From the NCBI GenBank assembly GCA_040881175.1, contig JBBEDS010000023.1, positions 1 to 10,685 of the forward strand: a DNA stretch of 10,685 nucleotides, read 5' to 3'. Positions 1 through 5,117 of this stretch are shown piece after piece. The notes under the pieces were generated by a model. The model was not told where the DNA came from, did no database searches, and was given only the letters and a program-made list of their open reading frames with translations. A program made the translations under genes and the position numbers. Within the stretch, counting starts at the first letter, position 1; every line of letters starts with the position of its first letter. The DNA is from JBBEDS01 sp040881175 (GTDB lineage Bacteria; Patescibacteriota; Minisyncoccia; 2-02-FULL-40-12; IGHO2-01-FULL-4-A).

Positions 1-1
1 T

Positions 2-649
2 CAAAATTCAGCGTCAGGATTTTCGCGAAAAAAAGTTCGGATTTCGTTCAGGGAGTGGAGCCAAGATGGAATTGAAGCGACAGAAATCGCTTCTTTTCCT
101 TTTATAGAGCCATTATTTTTAGGTTCGAACGGCTTAACCGGAGTTTTTCAGCTCACCAACGAAAAGAAAAAAAGATTTGTTGAAGTGGGAATTCAGGAAG
201 AACAGGCATGGATCACTTATGGCCCACAGTTTAAAATTGGTAAATCAGTTAGCGGTCTGATAGCTGGTACAGTTGGCCATTTCCAAGGCGCTCCCTGGGC
301 GGGGCCATACTTCTCACTGAGTGCGCCTGTCTCCAAGAATGTTACATTCAGCACATTCCATTGGCCCGGAGCTTTTCCGTGGGAACCCAGAGATTGGAAA
401 AACGATGGGGTCGACAATCCCGAACGATTACTGAAAGGATATATCGGCGGCGCCCAGGTAGATGTTGGTCCTGTAGGTATTTCATACTCCGTGCAAGAAT
501 TCTTGGATGATCCATGGAATGAGTTGCCCGGAATTAGCTATACGGCCAATCTTCGAGGTAATTTCTCAATTAAGGGCAGTGCTACATGGAATAACAATGC
601 TGATCGATGGATGCTCTATGTCGGGTTGACCTGGAAACCATATCGCTAG
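2..649 (+). CDS. Beta-rich, barrel-like surface protein (5' end outside window)
   Basis: The frame is open from base 2, so this is the last 215 codons of a longer gene. A GTG at 185 lies inside the open frame, has no SD, and is not the likely start. The protein has short alternating strands rich in Gly, Trp, Tyr and Phe (for example WMLYVGLTWKPYR at the end), the pattern of a membrane beta-barrel or beta-sandwich. There is no transmembrane helix or enzymatic motif in the visible part. Its texture resembles the secreted protein at 5118-5666 (YGP..K segments, Trp-rich turns), so the two may belong to one broad family; this is inference. The next gene follows at once: its SD overlaps this stop codon, so the two are co-transcribed. 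Function unknown. Confidence 0.75.
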   Translation, partial: QNSASGFSRKKVRISFREWSQDGIEATEIASFPFIEPLFLGSNGLTGVFQLTNEKKKRFVEVGIQEEQAWITYGPQFKIGKSVSGLIAGTVGHFQGAPWAGPYFSLSAPVSKNVTFSTFHWPGAFPWEPRDWKNDGVDNPERLLKGYIGGAQVDVGPVGISYSVQEFLDDPWNELPGISYTANLRGNFSIKGSATWNNNADRWMLYVGLTWKPYR

Positions 650-659
650 GAGGTATGTG

Positions 660-860
660 ATGGCAAAGAGTAAGCCCATTCCTAAGGAAGTTGACGCATT
701 ATTGGATCGGCTTGGACTTGATCAGACAGAGAAGGAAAGATGGCTTGATTTTCCTCACCCTGATCTCGGAGGAAAAACAGCGCGAGAAGTGATTGATTCT
801 GGAAATGCTGATGCTGTAGTAACCCTCATCAGTAATGCGCTAAGTGGCATTCCTAGTTAG
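660..860 (+). CDS. Small protein with MbcA/ParS (DUF2384)-like domain
   Basis: A 66-residue protein. A GTG at 657 is also in frame, but AGGAGG at 648-653 is 6 nt from the ATG at 660 and only 3 nt from the GTG, so the ATG is chosen. Residues from about 23 to the end (ERWLDFPHPDLGGKTAREV, then IDSGNADAVVTLISNALSGIPS without a break) match the pattern of the Xre/MbcA/ParS toxin-binding domain: Trp-Leu, Pro-x-Leu-Gly-Gly-(K/R)-(T)-x-x-Glu, and a final helix ending Gly-x-x-Ser. In known systems this domain binds a RES-type toxin. Here the N-terminal DNA-binding part is only about 20 residues, too short for a helix-turn-helix, and no RES toxin is adjacent. It is coupled to the upstream barrel-like gene and followed by a terminator. 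The domain call is fairly good; an antitoxin role is unproven. Confidence 0.75.
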   Translation: MAKSKPIPKEVDALLDRLGLDQTEKERWLDFPHPDLGGKTAREVIDSGNADAVVTLISNALSGIPS

Positions 861-868
861 AACAATGC

Positions 869-900
869 CCCCTGCTTTTTAGTAGGGGATTTTATTTTTT
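869..900 (+). terminator. Rho-independent terminator
   Basis: CCCCTGC at 869-875 pairs with GTAGGGG at 882-888 (7 bp, one G-T), followed by a T-rich run to 900. It ends the barrel/DUF2384 operon and lies just before the promoter of the next gene. Confidence 0.85.
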
Positions 901-910
901 AGACTAGACA

Positions 911-919
911 TGCTATTGT
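911..919 (+). promoter_or_regulatory. Extended -10 promoter, leaderless
   Basis: TGC then TATTGT (914-919) forms an extended -10. Only 6 nt separate it from the ATG at 926, so transcription would begin at or next to the start codon. No convincing -35 is seen; the upstream DNA is the T-tract of the preceding terminator. Confidence 0.55.
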
Positions 920-925
920 GGGGCT

Positions 926-1156
926 ATGAAAAAATTTACATGTCAGGAGATGGGCGGCACATGCGAAGCCGTCATGGAAGGAGAAACAGCAGAAGAGGTT
1001 TCCCAAAAAGGCCAAGCTCACGTAGATGAGATGGCAGCTCAGGGAGACGAGTCTCACAAAGCCCTGAAAGAGGGTATGGACGCCCAAGGGGAAGAGGGCA
1101 AGGCCAAGTGGATGGAAGAATTTAAAGCAAAATTCGACCAAAAAGCTGACGCCTAA
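926..1156 (+). CDS. DUF1059-family small protein
   Basis: A 76-residue soluble, acidic protein. The N-terminus MKKFTCQEMGGTCEAVMEGE with the following TAEEV and GQAH fits the DUF1059 pattern: Cys6 and Cys13 around a Gly-Gly, then a helix ending with His32. The family is annotated as small metal-binding proteins of unknown role; the Cys/His set could hold a metal, which is inference. The rest (residues 35-76) is a charged helical tail. There is no signal peptide. The start has no SD beyond a GGGG run at 920-923; an extended -10 ends 6 nt upstream, suggesting a leaderless message. It is a single-gene unit, bounded by terminators on both sides. Confidence 0.85.
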   Translation: MKKFTCQEMGGTCEAVMEGETAEEVSQKGQAHVDEMAAQGDESHKALKEGMDAQGEEGKAKWMEEFKAKFDQKADA

Positions 1157-1159
1157 AAG

Positions 1160-1204
1160 AAATAAACAAAAACCTCAGTCTGAATCTGGGGTTTTTGTTT
1201 ATTT
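1160..1204 (+). terminator. Long 19-bp terminator hairpin
   Basis: Arms 1160-1178 and 1186-1204 pair along all 19 positions with one G-T, around a 7-nt loop. The right arm carries the T-rich tail (GGGGTTTTTGTTTATTT) and the left arm is A-rich, so it could also stop transcription arriving on the minus strand. Confidence 0.9.
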
Positions 1205-1252
1205 GGGCATCTAGTCGCCAGGCCTTAACGTGAAGGAGGATTTGATTCTAAT

Positions 1253-1281
1253 TTGACAATACGGTAGATCAAGCCTTTAAT
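1253..1281 (+). promoter_or_regulatory. Sigma70-type promoter of the 1333 gene
   Basis: TTGACA (1253-1258), a 17-nt spacer, then TTTAAT (1276-1281). The predicted start is near 1288, leaving a leader of about 45 nt with an SD (AAGGAGG, 1318-1324). Confidence 0.75.
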
Positions 1282-1332
1282 TTAGATAAAGTTTTTTGAT
1301 AAAAAATGTGAGTAGACAAGGAGGATCATAGA

Positions 1333-1929
1333 GTGAGCACCTTCTTAATAGTGGTCGCAAGCCTGATCTTCATTATCGCGTTTATAGACTATAATCGCAG
1401 CATGTTCAAGGGTAAGAGCATGCCAGTATTTACGGGCTGGGCGTTGTTTACTATTATCACAATTGTAAACGTAGTGATAAATCTAAGTTTCACTGCAAAG
1501 TGGACTACCACGCTACTTCTCGCAACGGATTGGCTGATATGCACCGGAACATCAGCTCTTATCATTATGTGGATGAAGGGTAACGTGAGCATAGACAAGA
1601 GAGATAAGCAGGTCGCAGTCATCTCAGCCCTAGCGGTCATGCTATGGATCGCATTTAAGAACAGTGCTGTTGGTGTCTGGCTGAACCAAATCGCATATAG
1701 CCTTGCATTTATTCCAACATTCAGAAACGTTCGAAGGAATCCTTCAGACGAACCGACCCGACCTTGGCTTGTCTGGACATTCGCATTCATATTAGACATA
1801 GTGGCGCTCAAGCTTGATCTCACCTCAGTTGGATTAGATTTTGTCGCTCCAAGTGTTTGCCTGGTGTGGCATGCAACAGTTACGCTGCTATCGTTGCGCA
1901 AAGTGAAGCCCTTTGGGTTAGAATACTAG
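1333..1929 (+). CDS. Seven-helix membrane protein, possibly PQ-loop/SWEET-like
   Basis: A 198-residue integral membrane protein with about seven hydrophobic segments: residues 3-20, 33-53, 58-81, 93-109, 112-130, 144-162 and 166-187. It starts at GTG 1333, supported by AAGGAGG 8 nt upstream. Two stretches look like repeats of one another: IDYNRSMFKGKSMPVFTGW near residue 18, and FIPTFRNVRRNPSDEPTRPW near residue 126. Each is a helix end, a basic loop, then Ser/Glu-x-Pro and Trp. That layout (3+1+3 helices with a loop before each Trp-containing helix) recalls PQ-loop/SWEET transporters, but the PQ pair itself is absent, so the assignment is only a suggestion. It has its own promoter and no clear terminator; the next gene has a separate promoter. 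Confidence 0.7.
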   Translation: MSTFLIVVASLIFIIAFIDYNRSMFKGKSMPVFTGWALFTIITIVNVVINLSFTAKWTTTLLLATDWLICTGTSALIIMWMKGNVSIDKRDKQVAVISALAVMLWIAFKNSAVGVWLNQIAYSLAFIPTFRNVRRNPSDEPTRPWLVWTFAFILDIVALKLDLTSVGLDFVAPSVCLVWHATVTLLSLRKVKPFGLEY

Positions 1930-1937
1930 AGTCAAAA

Positions 1938-1966
1938 TTGACCTGCTTGTATGGTTGTACTAGGCT
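1938..1966 (+). promoter_or_regulatory. Promoter of the 2006 gene
   Basis: TTGACC (1938-1943), 17-nt spacer, TAGGCT (1961-1966). The -10 is weak, but the pair closely resembles the TTGACT/TAGTCT pair before the gene at 5118. Confidence 0.55.
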
Positions 1967-2005
1967 GAATTCAAATAAGTTAGTACTTTAAGAAAGGATA
2001 ATCCA

Positions 2006-2611
2006 ATGAACGAAGCTGATTTTGGTGCTATGAAACCGGTACTGGAAATAACCGAGAAGATTGCTCAGCGCGTTAATTCATTTGTTAATGACAAAGAGTC
2101 CGGGATTCCTGAGATGAAGAGGCAATTAGAGGAGTCTGGCTTCCAAGCCAGAGTAGAGACCTCGGTTACCTTATCCCAGAATCTCACCAAGAATGTTTTG
2201 GGAGAAGCTGGTATGGATTTCGACCTTCTTTTGACAGAGCTGGATGAGCCTGACTCAGACGAACTAGCAGCAGCCAGTTCGATGGGGTTCTCCCTCGAGG
2301 AAGTAAGGGGTATGAAAGCTGAGAGGAAGAAAGCAGCTGAGAAGGCCCTTTCAGATGGTATTAGGCAAATATCCTCCCAGCTGACCAAGAGAGTACGAAA
2401 CTGGATCTGCGGATTCTTAGCGCATAACTTTCCTAATCTTAATGTTGATTTTCCAGAAAATCAGCCTCTTGCCGACGATTCATACTGGCAGACTAAGGTC
2501 GATGAGATTATCAAGGCATCTTTACAATCACAGGATTCTATCCACATATTGAGCAGAATATTGGGCAATATGATGCGCTTGAAGGATATCAGAGAACATC
2601 CTGGGGCATAG
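2006..2611 (+). CDS. Hypothetical helical cytoplasmic protein, 201 aa
   Basis: A protein of 201 residues with no recognised family. It is rich in Glu, Lys, Leu and Ser, has no signal peptide or transmembrane helix, and is probably mostly alpha-helical. A stretch near residues 78-130 (EPDSDELAAASSMGFSLEEV, then a Lys/Glu/Ala-rich helix) could form a coiled coil. There is a single Cys within NWICGFLAHNFP. The ATG at 2006 is set by AAAGGA at 1993-1998, 7 nt upstream. The gene has its own promoter and terminator, so it is a one-gene unit. Coding is supported by the length, the SD and the snug terminator. Confidence 0.7.
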   Translation: MNEADFGAMKPVLEITEKIAQRVNSFVNDKESGIPEMKRQLEESGFQARVETSVTLSQNLTKNVLGEAGMDFDLLLTELDEPDSDELAAASSMGFSLEEVRGMKAERKKAAEKALSDGIRQISSQLTKRVRNWICGFLAHNFPNLNVDFPENQPLADDSYWQTKVDEIIKASLQSQDSIHILSRILGNMMRLKDIREHPGA

Positions 2612-2612
2612 T

Positions 2613-2644
2613 AAATCCGGCAACCTTAGCTGGATTTTTCTTTT
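2613..2644 (+). terminator. Rho-independent terminator
   Basis: AAATCCGGC (2613-2621) pairs with GCTGGATTT (2629-2637) over 9 bp with one G-T; loop AACCTTA; T-rich tail to 2644. It starts 2 nt after the stop codon of the 201-residue protein. Confidence 0.85.
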
Positions 2645-2648
2645 AGTA

Positions 2649-2678
2649 TTGACTCCACTCGTATATATGGGGTAGTAA
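2649..2678 (+). promoter_or_regulatory. Putative promoter of the 2779 gene
   Basis: TTGACT (2649-2654), 18-nt spacer, TAGTAA (2673-2678). Start expected near 2685, giving a leader of about 94 nt before the GTG at 2779. The -35 begins just after the preceding terminator. Confidence 0.5.
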
Positions 2679-2711
2679 GAATGTGAGCATATCTGAGTTT
2701 GTAACATTCTT
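2677..2711 (+). repeat. Inverted repeat overlapping the -10 region
   Basis: AAGAATGT (2677-2684) and ACATTCTT (2704-2711) are exact inverted copies 19 nt apart. They straddle the expected transcription start of the 2779 gene, so they could be an operator or a leader hairpin. In AT-rich DNA an 8-nt repeat could also arise by chance. Confidence 0.3.
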
Positions 2712-2778
2712 TTATAAATTCTAATATGTTTATTGAGTAGTATCTTGACCATCCCAAACCTGCAGGAGGACACTATCA

Positions 2779-2985
2779 GTGACAAGTAGCGAAGCAAGTA
2801 CCATCGTTCTAAGATACCAGCGAGGTTGCAGAGTCTCAGACGAACGCGTCAACGAGGCGTGCAGCGCGCTCAGTATCAACAGGCACGACGTAGATCGTTG
2901 CCTGGCTGAGGCCCGGAAGTGTGCAGTTGCACAACACCACGGACTCATCCTGACCCCCATGGGCGGACAACCTCGCCGGTTGTAA
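2779..2985 (+). CDS. Small GC-rich hypothetical protein
   Basis: A 68-residue protein starting at GTG 2779, with a near-perfect SD (AGGAGGA, 2764-2770) 8 nt upstream. It is unlike anything I recognise: Arg- and Cys-containing (Cys17, 28, 40, 48), probably two or three helices, no signal peptide, ending GGQPRRL. Bases 2781-2980 contain 117 G or C in 200, clearly richer than the DNA around it (18 of 60 for 2701-2760). The transcript ends in a branched hairpin region at 2998-3067. The SD and promoter argue for translation; an alternative is that the whole unit of about 375 nt is a structured RNA and the frame is incidental. Confidence 0.55.
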   Translation: MTSSEASTIVLRYQRGCRVSDERVNEACSALSINRHDVDRCLAEARKCAVAQHHGLILTPMGGQPRRL

Positions 2986-2997
2986 CTCTGTGGACCA

Positions 2998-3067
2998 GCC
3001 GAAAGGCAACGGGCTCGCCAAGTAACGCGAAAGCGTGAAAGACGGGCCCTCTTTATTTTCTTGTTTT
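2998..3067 (+). terminator. Branched terminator with GAAA tetraloops
   Basis: GGGCTCG (3011-3017) pairs with CGGGCCC (3043-3049) over 7 bp with one G-T, enclosing ACGC-GAAA-GCGT (3025-3036). A second small hairpin GCC-GAAA-GGC lies just before it (2998-3007). A T-rich run follows from 3050. Two GNRA-capped hairpins make this more elaborate than a normal terminator. Confidence 0.7.
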
Positions 3068-3079
3068 TATATCTTCGGG

Positions 3080-3085
3080 TATAAT
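3080..3085 (+). promoter_or_regulatory. Consensus -10 box, leaderless start
   Basis: A perfect TATAAT ends 6 nt before the ATG at 3092, so the message would begin at or next to the start codon. This decides the start: an in-frame ATG at 3035 lies upstream of the promoter and inside the preceding terminator. Confidence 0.75.
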
Positions 3086-3091
3086 TTAAGT

Positions 3092-3760
3092 ATGGTAAAA
3101 AATTATTGGACCCAGATAATCGCTATCTGGATTGTTGTTTTTTTAGCTGCAATATTTTATGGTTGGAATCAGTACAAAGCTTTATCGGTAGGTCAGGAGA
3201 ATAACCTGGCGGGAGATCGATCAGATGAGTTGAATGAGTCCGTTCAACCTACACCTTCGGTTATACTGATATCTCCAATAAGCAGACCGTTCGAAAGAGT
3301 TCTCAAAAAACCATTAGGAATAGAAGTGTCACCGAATGACTCGCCAGTGAGCCCTGAGAAATTTACCGGTTTTCATTCAGGTGTAGACTTTGAGACATTC
3401 TTAGACGAACAGAATGTAGATGTGCCTATTAGCGCCATTTGCACCGGACCGCTAAGGATAAAACAATGGGCGCAGGGCTATGGTGGCGTAGTTGTGCAGG
3501 ATTGTTTCTTGAACGCACAGCCTATCACAGTAATTTATGGGCACCTAAAGTTGGCTAGCGTTGAGCAAATAGCGGGGGACAGGATAACGGCTGGAGAATT
3601 CATCGGTGTATTAGGGGATGGATTCACCTCGGAAACGGATGACGAACGCAAGCATTTACATTTAGGCATACATAGGGGAAATGGTCCCAGTATACTCGGT
3701 TATGTTCAGAGTGAAGAAGCCCTGGATGGGTGGATTGACATAAGGGATTATTTGAATTAA
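3092..3760 (+). CDS. Membrane-anchored M23 family (LytM-like) metallopeptidase
   Basis: A 222-residue protein (start at 3092, see promoter) likely to cut peptidoglycan cross-bridges outside the membrane. Residues 5-24 form one N-terminal transmembrane anchor, followed by a linker of about 60 residues. The M23 domain covers roughly residues 65-222. It keeps the zinc signature HSGVD (His95, Asp99), the YGHL segment (His151) and the HLHL motif (His188, His190), so the active site looks intact. The strand segment GYGGVVVQDC before YGH is also typical. Two cysteines flank this region (CTGPL and QDCFL) and could form a disulfide, which suits the VKOR gene downstream. It is first in an operon with YceI and VKOR genes. 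An extra-cytoplasmic role is inferred from the anchor. Confidence 0.88.
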   Translation: MVKNYWTQIIAIWIVVFLAAIFYGWNQYKALSVGQENNLAGDRSDELNESVQPTPSVILISPISRPFERVLKKPLGIEVSPNDSPVSPEKFTGFHSGVDFETFLDEQNVDVPISAICTGPLRIKQWAQGYGGVVVQDCFLNAQPITVIYGHLKLASVEQIAGDRITAGEFIGVLGDGFTSETDDERKHLHLGIHRGNGPSILGYVQSEEALDGWIDIRDYLN

Positions 3761-3796
3761 TAGTTAATGATTATTCGTTTAATAACCTCATCAGAT

Positions 3797-4480
3797 ATGA
3801 ATAAAAAGATTCTCTTAATTATTCTGGCTATTGTGGTAATCGCGGGAGCGGTATATTTCTACATGACCCGGCCTACGAAGGCGCCTAGCGAGGATATACA
3901 AGCCAATGCGGTAATGCTGAATGCGGAGAATGATAGTAATCAGGTAGTTTTCAGAATAGTGCCTGCTGAATCGAGTGCAGAATTTAATATTAATGAAGTC
4001 TTGAACGGTCAGCCCAAGACAGTTGTGGGAACTACGAATCAAGTGGCTGGCGATATGGCAATCAATTTTGAAGATCCCAACCAATCTCAAGTTGGAGAAA
4101 TTCGTATTAATGCTCGAACCTTGAAGACGGATGATGAAAGGCGGAACTCGGCAATCTCTAGATTTATTCTTAGATCTGAGAAGGATGAAAATGAGTTTAT
4201 AACTTTCAGACCTACCAGCGTTGAGTCAATGCCAAGAAGCGTTTCGGTGGGCGATTCATTCGGGCTTAGGATCACTGGTGACCTGACAGTCTCGGGAGTG
4301 ACCAGGGAGACGGTCTTTAATGCCGCGGTCAGTATCGTATCAGAAGATAAGGTCACGGCTAATGCTGAAACAGTCGTGATGTATAAGGATTTTGGCTTAT
4401 CTATTCCCCAAGTTCCTTTTGTAGCTAATGTTGGTGATGAAGTTACGCTCAAGATTAATGTGGTAGCTAAACGGATATGA
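3797..4480 (+). CDS. Membrane-anchored YceI-family protein
   Basis: A 227-residue protein with an N-terminal anchor (residues 4-23, after MNKK) and a YceI-like domain over residues 50-227. Family members are lipocalin-shaped barrels that bind isoprenoid or other lipid molecules. Supporting motifs are FRIVPAESSAEFNINEVLNG at the start, then VVGTTNQVAGDM, INARTLKTDDERRN, FITFRPTS, the GDLTVSGVTR turn with the following T, and a closing strand LKINVVAKRI. An upstream in-frame ATG at 3767 would add ten residues before the Lys-Lys-hydrophobic start; 3797 gives the usual anchor and is preferred, though neither has an SD. It lies 36 nt after the M23 gene, and its TGA overlaps the ATG of the VKOR gene (ATGA). 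Confidence 0.88.
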   Translation: MNKKILLIILAIVVIAGAVYFYMTRPTKAPSEDIQANAVMLNAENDSNQVVFRIVPAESSAEFNINEVLNGQPKTVVGTTNQVAGDMAINFEDPNQSQVGEIRINARTLKTDDERRNSAISRFILRSEKDENEFITFRPTSVESMPRSVSVGDSFGLRITGDLTVSGVTRETVFNAAVSIVSEDKVTANAETVVMYKDFGLSIPQVPFVANVGDEVTLKINVVAKRI

Positions 4481-4902
4481 TTAACATCTGGATATTACCC
4501 TTATCGATAGCTGGTTTGATTGTTTCTTGGCATATTTTTCACAAAAAAAGATCAGGACAGAAACTGGTCTGCGTTATCGGTGAGGATTGTGACAAGGTAA
4601 TACATAGTAAATATAGCAAGACGCTGGGAATCTCTAATGAGATTATAGGCATATTGTATTATGGGTTAGTCGCTTCACTGACTGTGATATCTGTGATCGG
4701 GTTAACGATGATCGGTCCGGTATCTCTATCGTTGTTTCTCGTGATCATAGCTGGTGCGGCAGCTGTATTCTCCCTCATCCTTATCTTCATCCAGGCTTTT
4801 GTACTCAGAGAGTGGTGTGAATATTGCCTGGTTAGCGCCGGTATTAGTATCGTGATCTTCGTCATAGAAGCCACGCCCTTGTGGGCACTGTATAAGTTGT
4901 AG
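4477..4902 (+). CDS. Vitamin K epoxide reductase (VKOR) family protein
   Basis: A 141-residue membrane protein with four predicted helices (about 4-20, 55-78, 83-105 and 118-138). Bacterial VKORs reoxidise a thioredoxin-like DsbA partner and pass electrons to quinone, so driving disulfide formation outside the membrane. The diagnostic residues are present: loop cysteines Cys32 and Cys38 (CVIGEDC), then the Ser-x-Tyr-Ser and GISNEIIG segment, and the quinone-side CEYC motif (Cys114, Cys117). There is no fused thioredoxin domain and no DsbA gene in this window, so its partner must lie elsewhere. It overlaps the YceI stop codon by 4 nt, which means translational coupling. The M23 and Cys-rich proteins encoded nearby are possible clients; this is inference. 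Confidence 0.92.
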   Translation: MINIWILPLSIAGLIVSWHIFHKKRSGQKLVCVIGEDCDKVIHSKYSKTLGISNEIIGILYYGLVASLTVISVIGLTMIGPVSLSLFLVIIAGAAAVFSLILIFIQAFVLREWCEYCLVSAGISIVIFVIEATPLWALYKL

Positions 4903-4908
4903 TATCTA

Positions 4909-4937
4909 TTGACTTTATACGCGTTTAATGCTAGTCT
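4909..4937 (+). promoter_or_regulatory. Promoter of the 5118 gene
   Basis: TTGACT (4909-4914), 17-nt spacer, TAGTCT (4932-4937), with TGC just before the -10. Start expected near 4944, about 174 nt before the ATG. Confidence 0.7.
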
Positions 4938-4966
4938 ATAGCATATAACATAGCTCTTTACATCGT

Positions 4967-5100
4967 CATTTAGGATTCAATAAAGCCAGTATTAGTTAGC
5001 TGATTTTCAGGTAATCAAAGATATCAAGCGAAAGCACGTAGATCAAATAGAGCCGAAAAGAAATTTAGTTTTAGATATTGGTTTTATTGAATCCTAAATC
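4967..5100 (+). ncRNA. Structured 5' leader with 26-bp stem (cis-regulatory RNA candidate)
   Basis: Bases 4968-4993 pair with 5074-5099 without a bulge: 23 Watson-Crick pairs plus three G-U pairs (at 4985, 4989 and 4993). The enclosed 80 nt contain a small hairpin (CTGA-TTT-TCAG, 5000-5010), GCGAAAGC (5028-5035) and CCGAAAAG (5053-5060). The 3' arm ends 6 nt before the SD (AGGGAG, 5106-5111) of the gene at 5118. The stem lies wholly in the predicted transcript, fitting a leader that controls stability, translation or transcription. I do not recognise a known riboswitch. The alternative is a short element with terminal inverted repeats, but no target-site duplication is seen. Confidence 0.6.
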
Positions 5101-5117
5101 CTCACAGGGAGTATCAG

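Noticed and set aside
121..136. GGTTCGAAC, a tRNA T-loop-like string
   Set aside because: It lies inside an open coding frame, and no acceptor, anticodon arm or cloverleaf can be drawn around it. Similar GTTCGAA strings at about 1729 and 3289 fail for the same reason.
2..649. GTG at 185 as the start of a complete 154-residue gene
   Set aside because: The same frame is open back to base 2 with protein-like content, and there is no SD before 185, so the gene is partial at the left edge.
1229..1256. AAGGAGGA at about 1231-1239 as an SD for a leader peptide
   Set aside because: The only frames after it are 4-8 codons, and they overlap the -35 box of the 1333 promoter, so they would lie upstream of that transcript.
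1389..1901. 170-codon minus-strand frame opposite the seven-helix protein gene
   Set aside because: The plus frame has a promoter, an SD and a regular helix pattern; the antisense frame has none of these.
2680..3060. Possible tmRNA, RNase P RNA or SRP RNA, from the transcript size and GAAA hairpins
   Set aside because: I looked for the conserved tmRNA ends, the RNase P GAGGAAAGTCC/ACAGAA blocks and the SRP GGAAGGAAGCAG-type core. None is present; CCCGGAAGTGTGCAG at about 2912 is only a partial likeness.
3035..3091. Upstream ATG at 3035 as the start of the M23 gene
   Set aside because: It lies inside the preceding terminator and upstream of the perfect -10 at 3080; ATG 3092 gives a normal anchored N-terminus.
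4968..5099. Miniature transposon (MITE) explanation of the inverted repeat
   Set aside because: Not excluded, but flanking bases show no target duplication, the arms differ only where G-U pairing is kept in RNA, and the position in a leader right before an SD fits an RNA element better.
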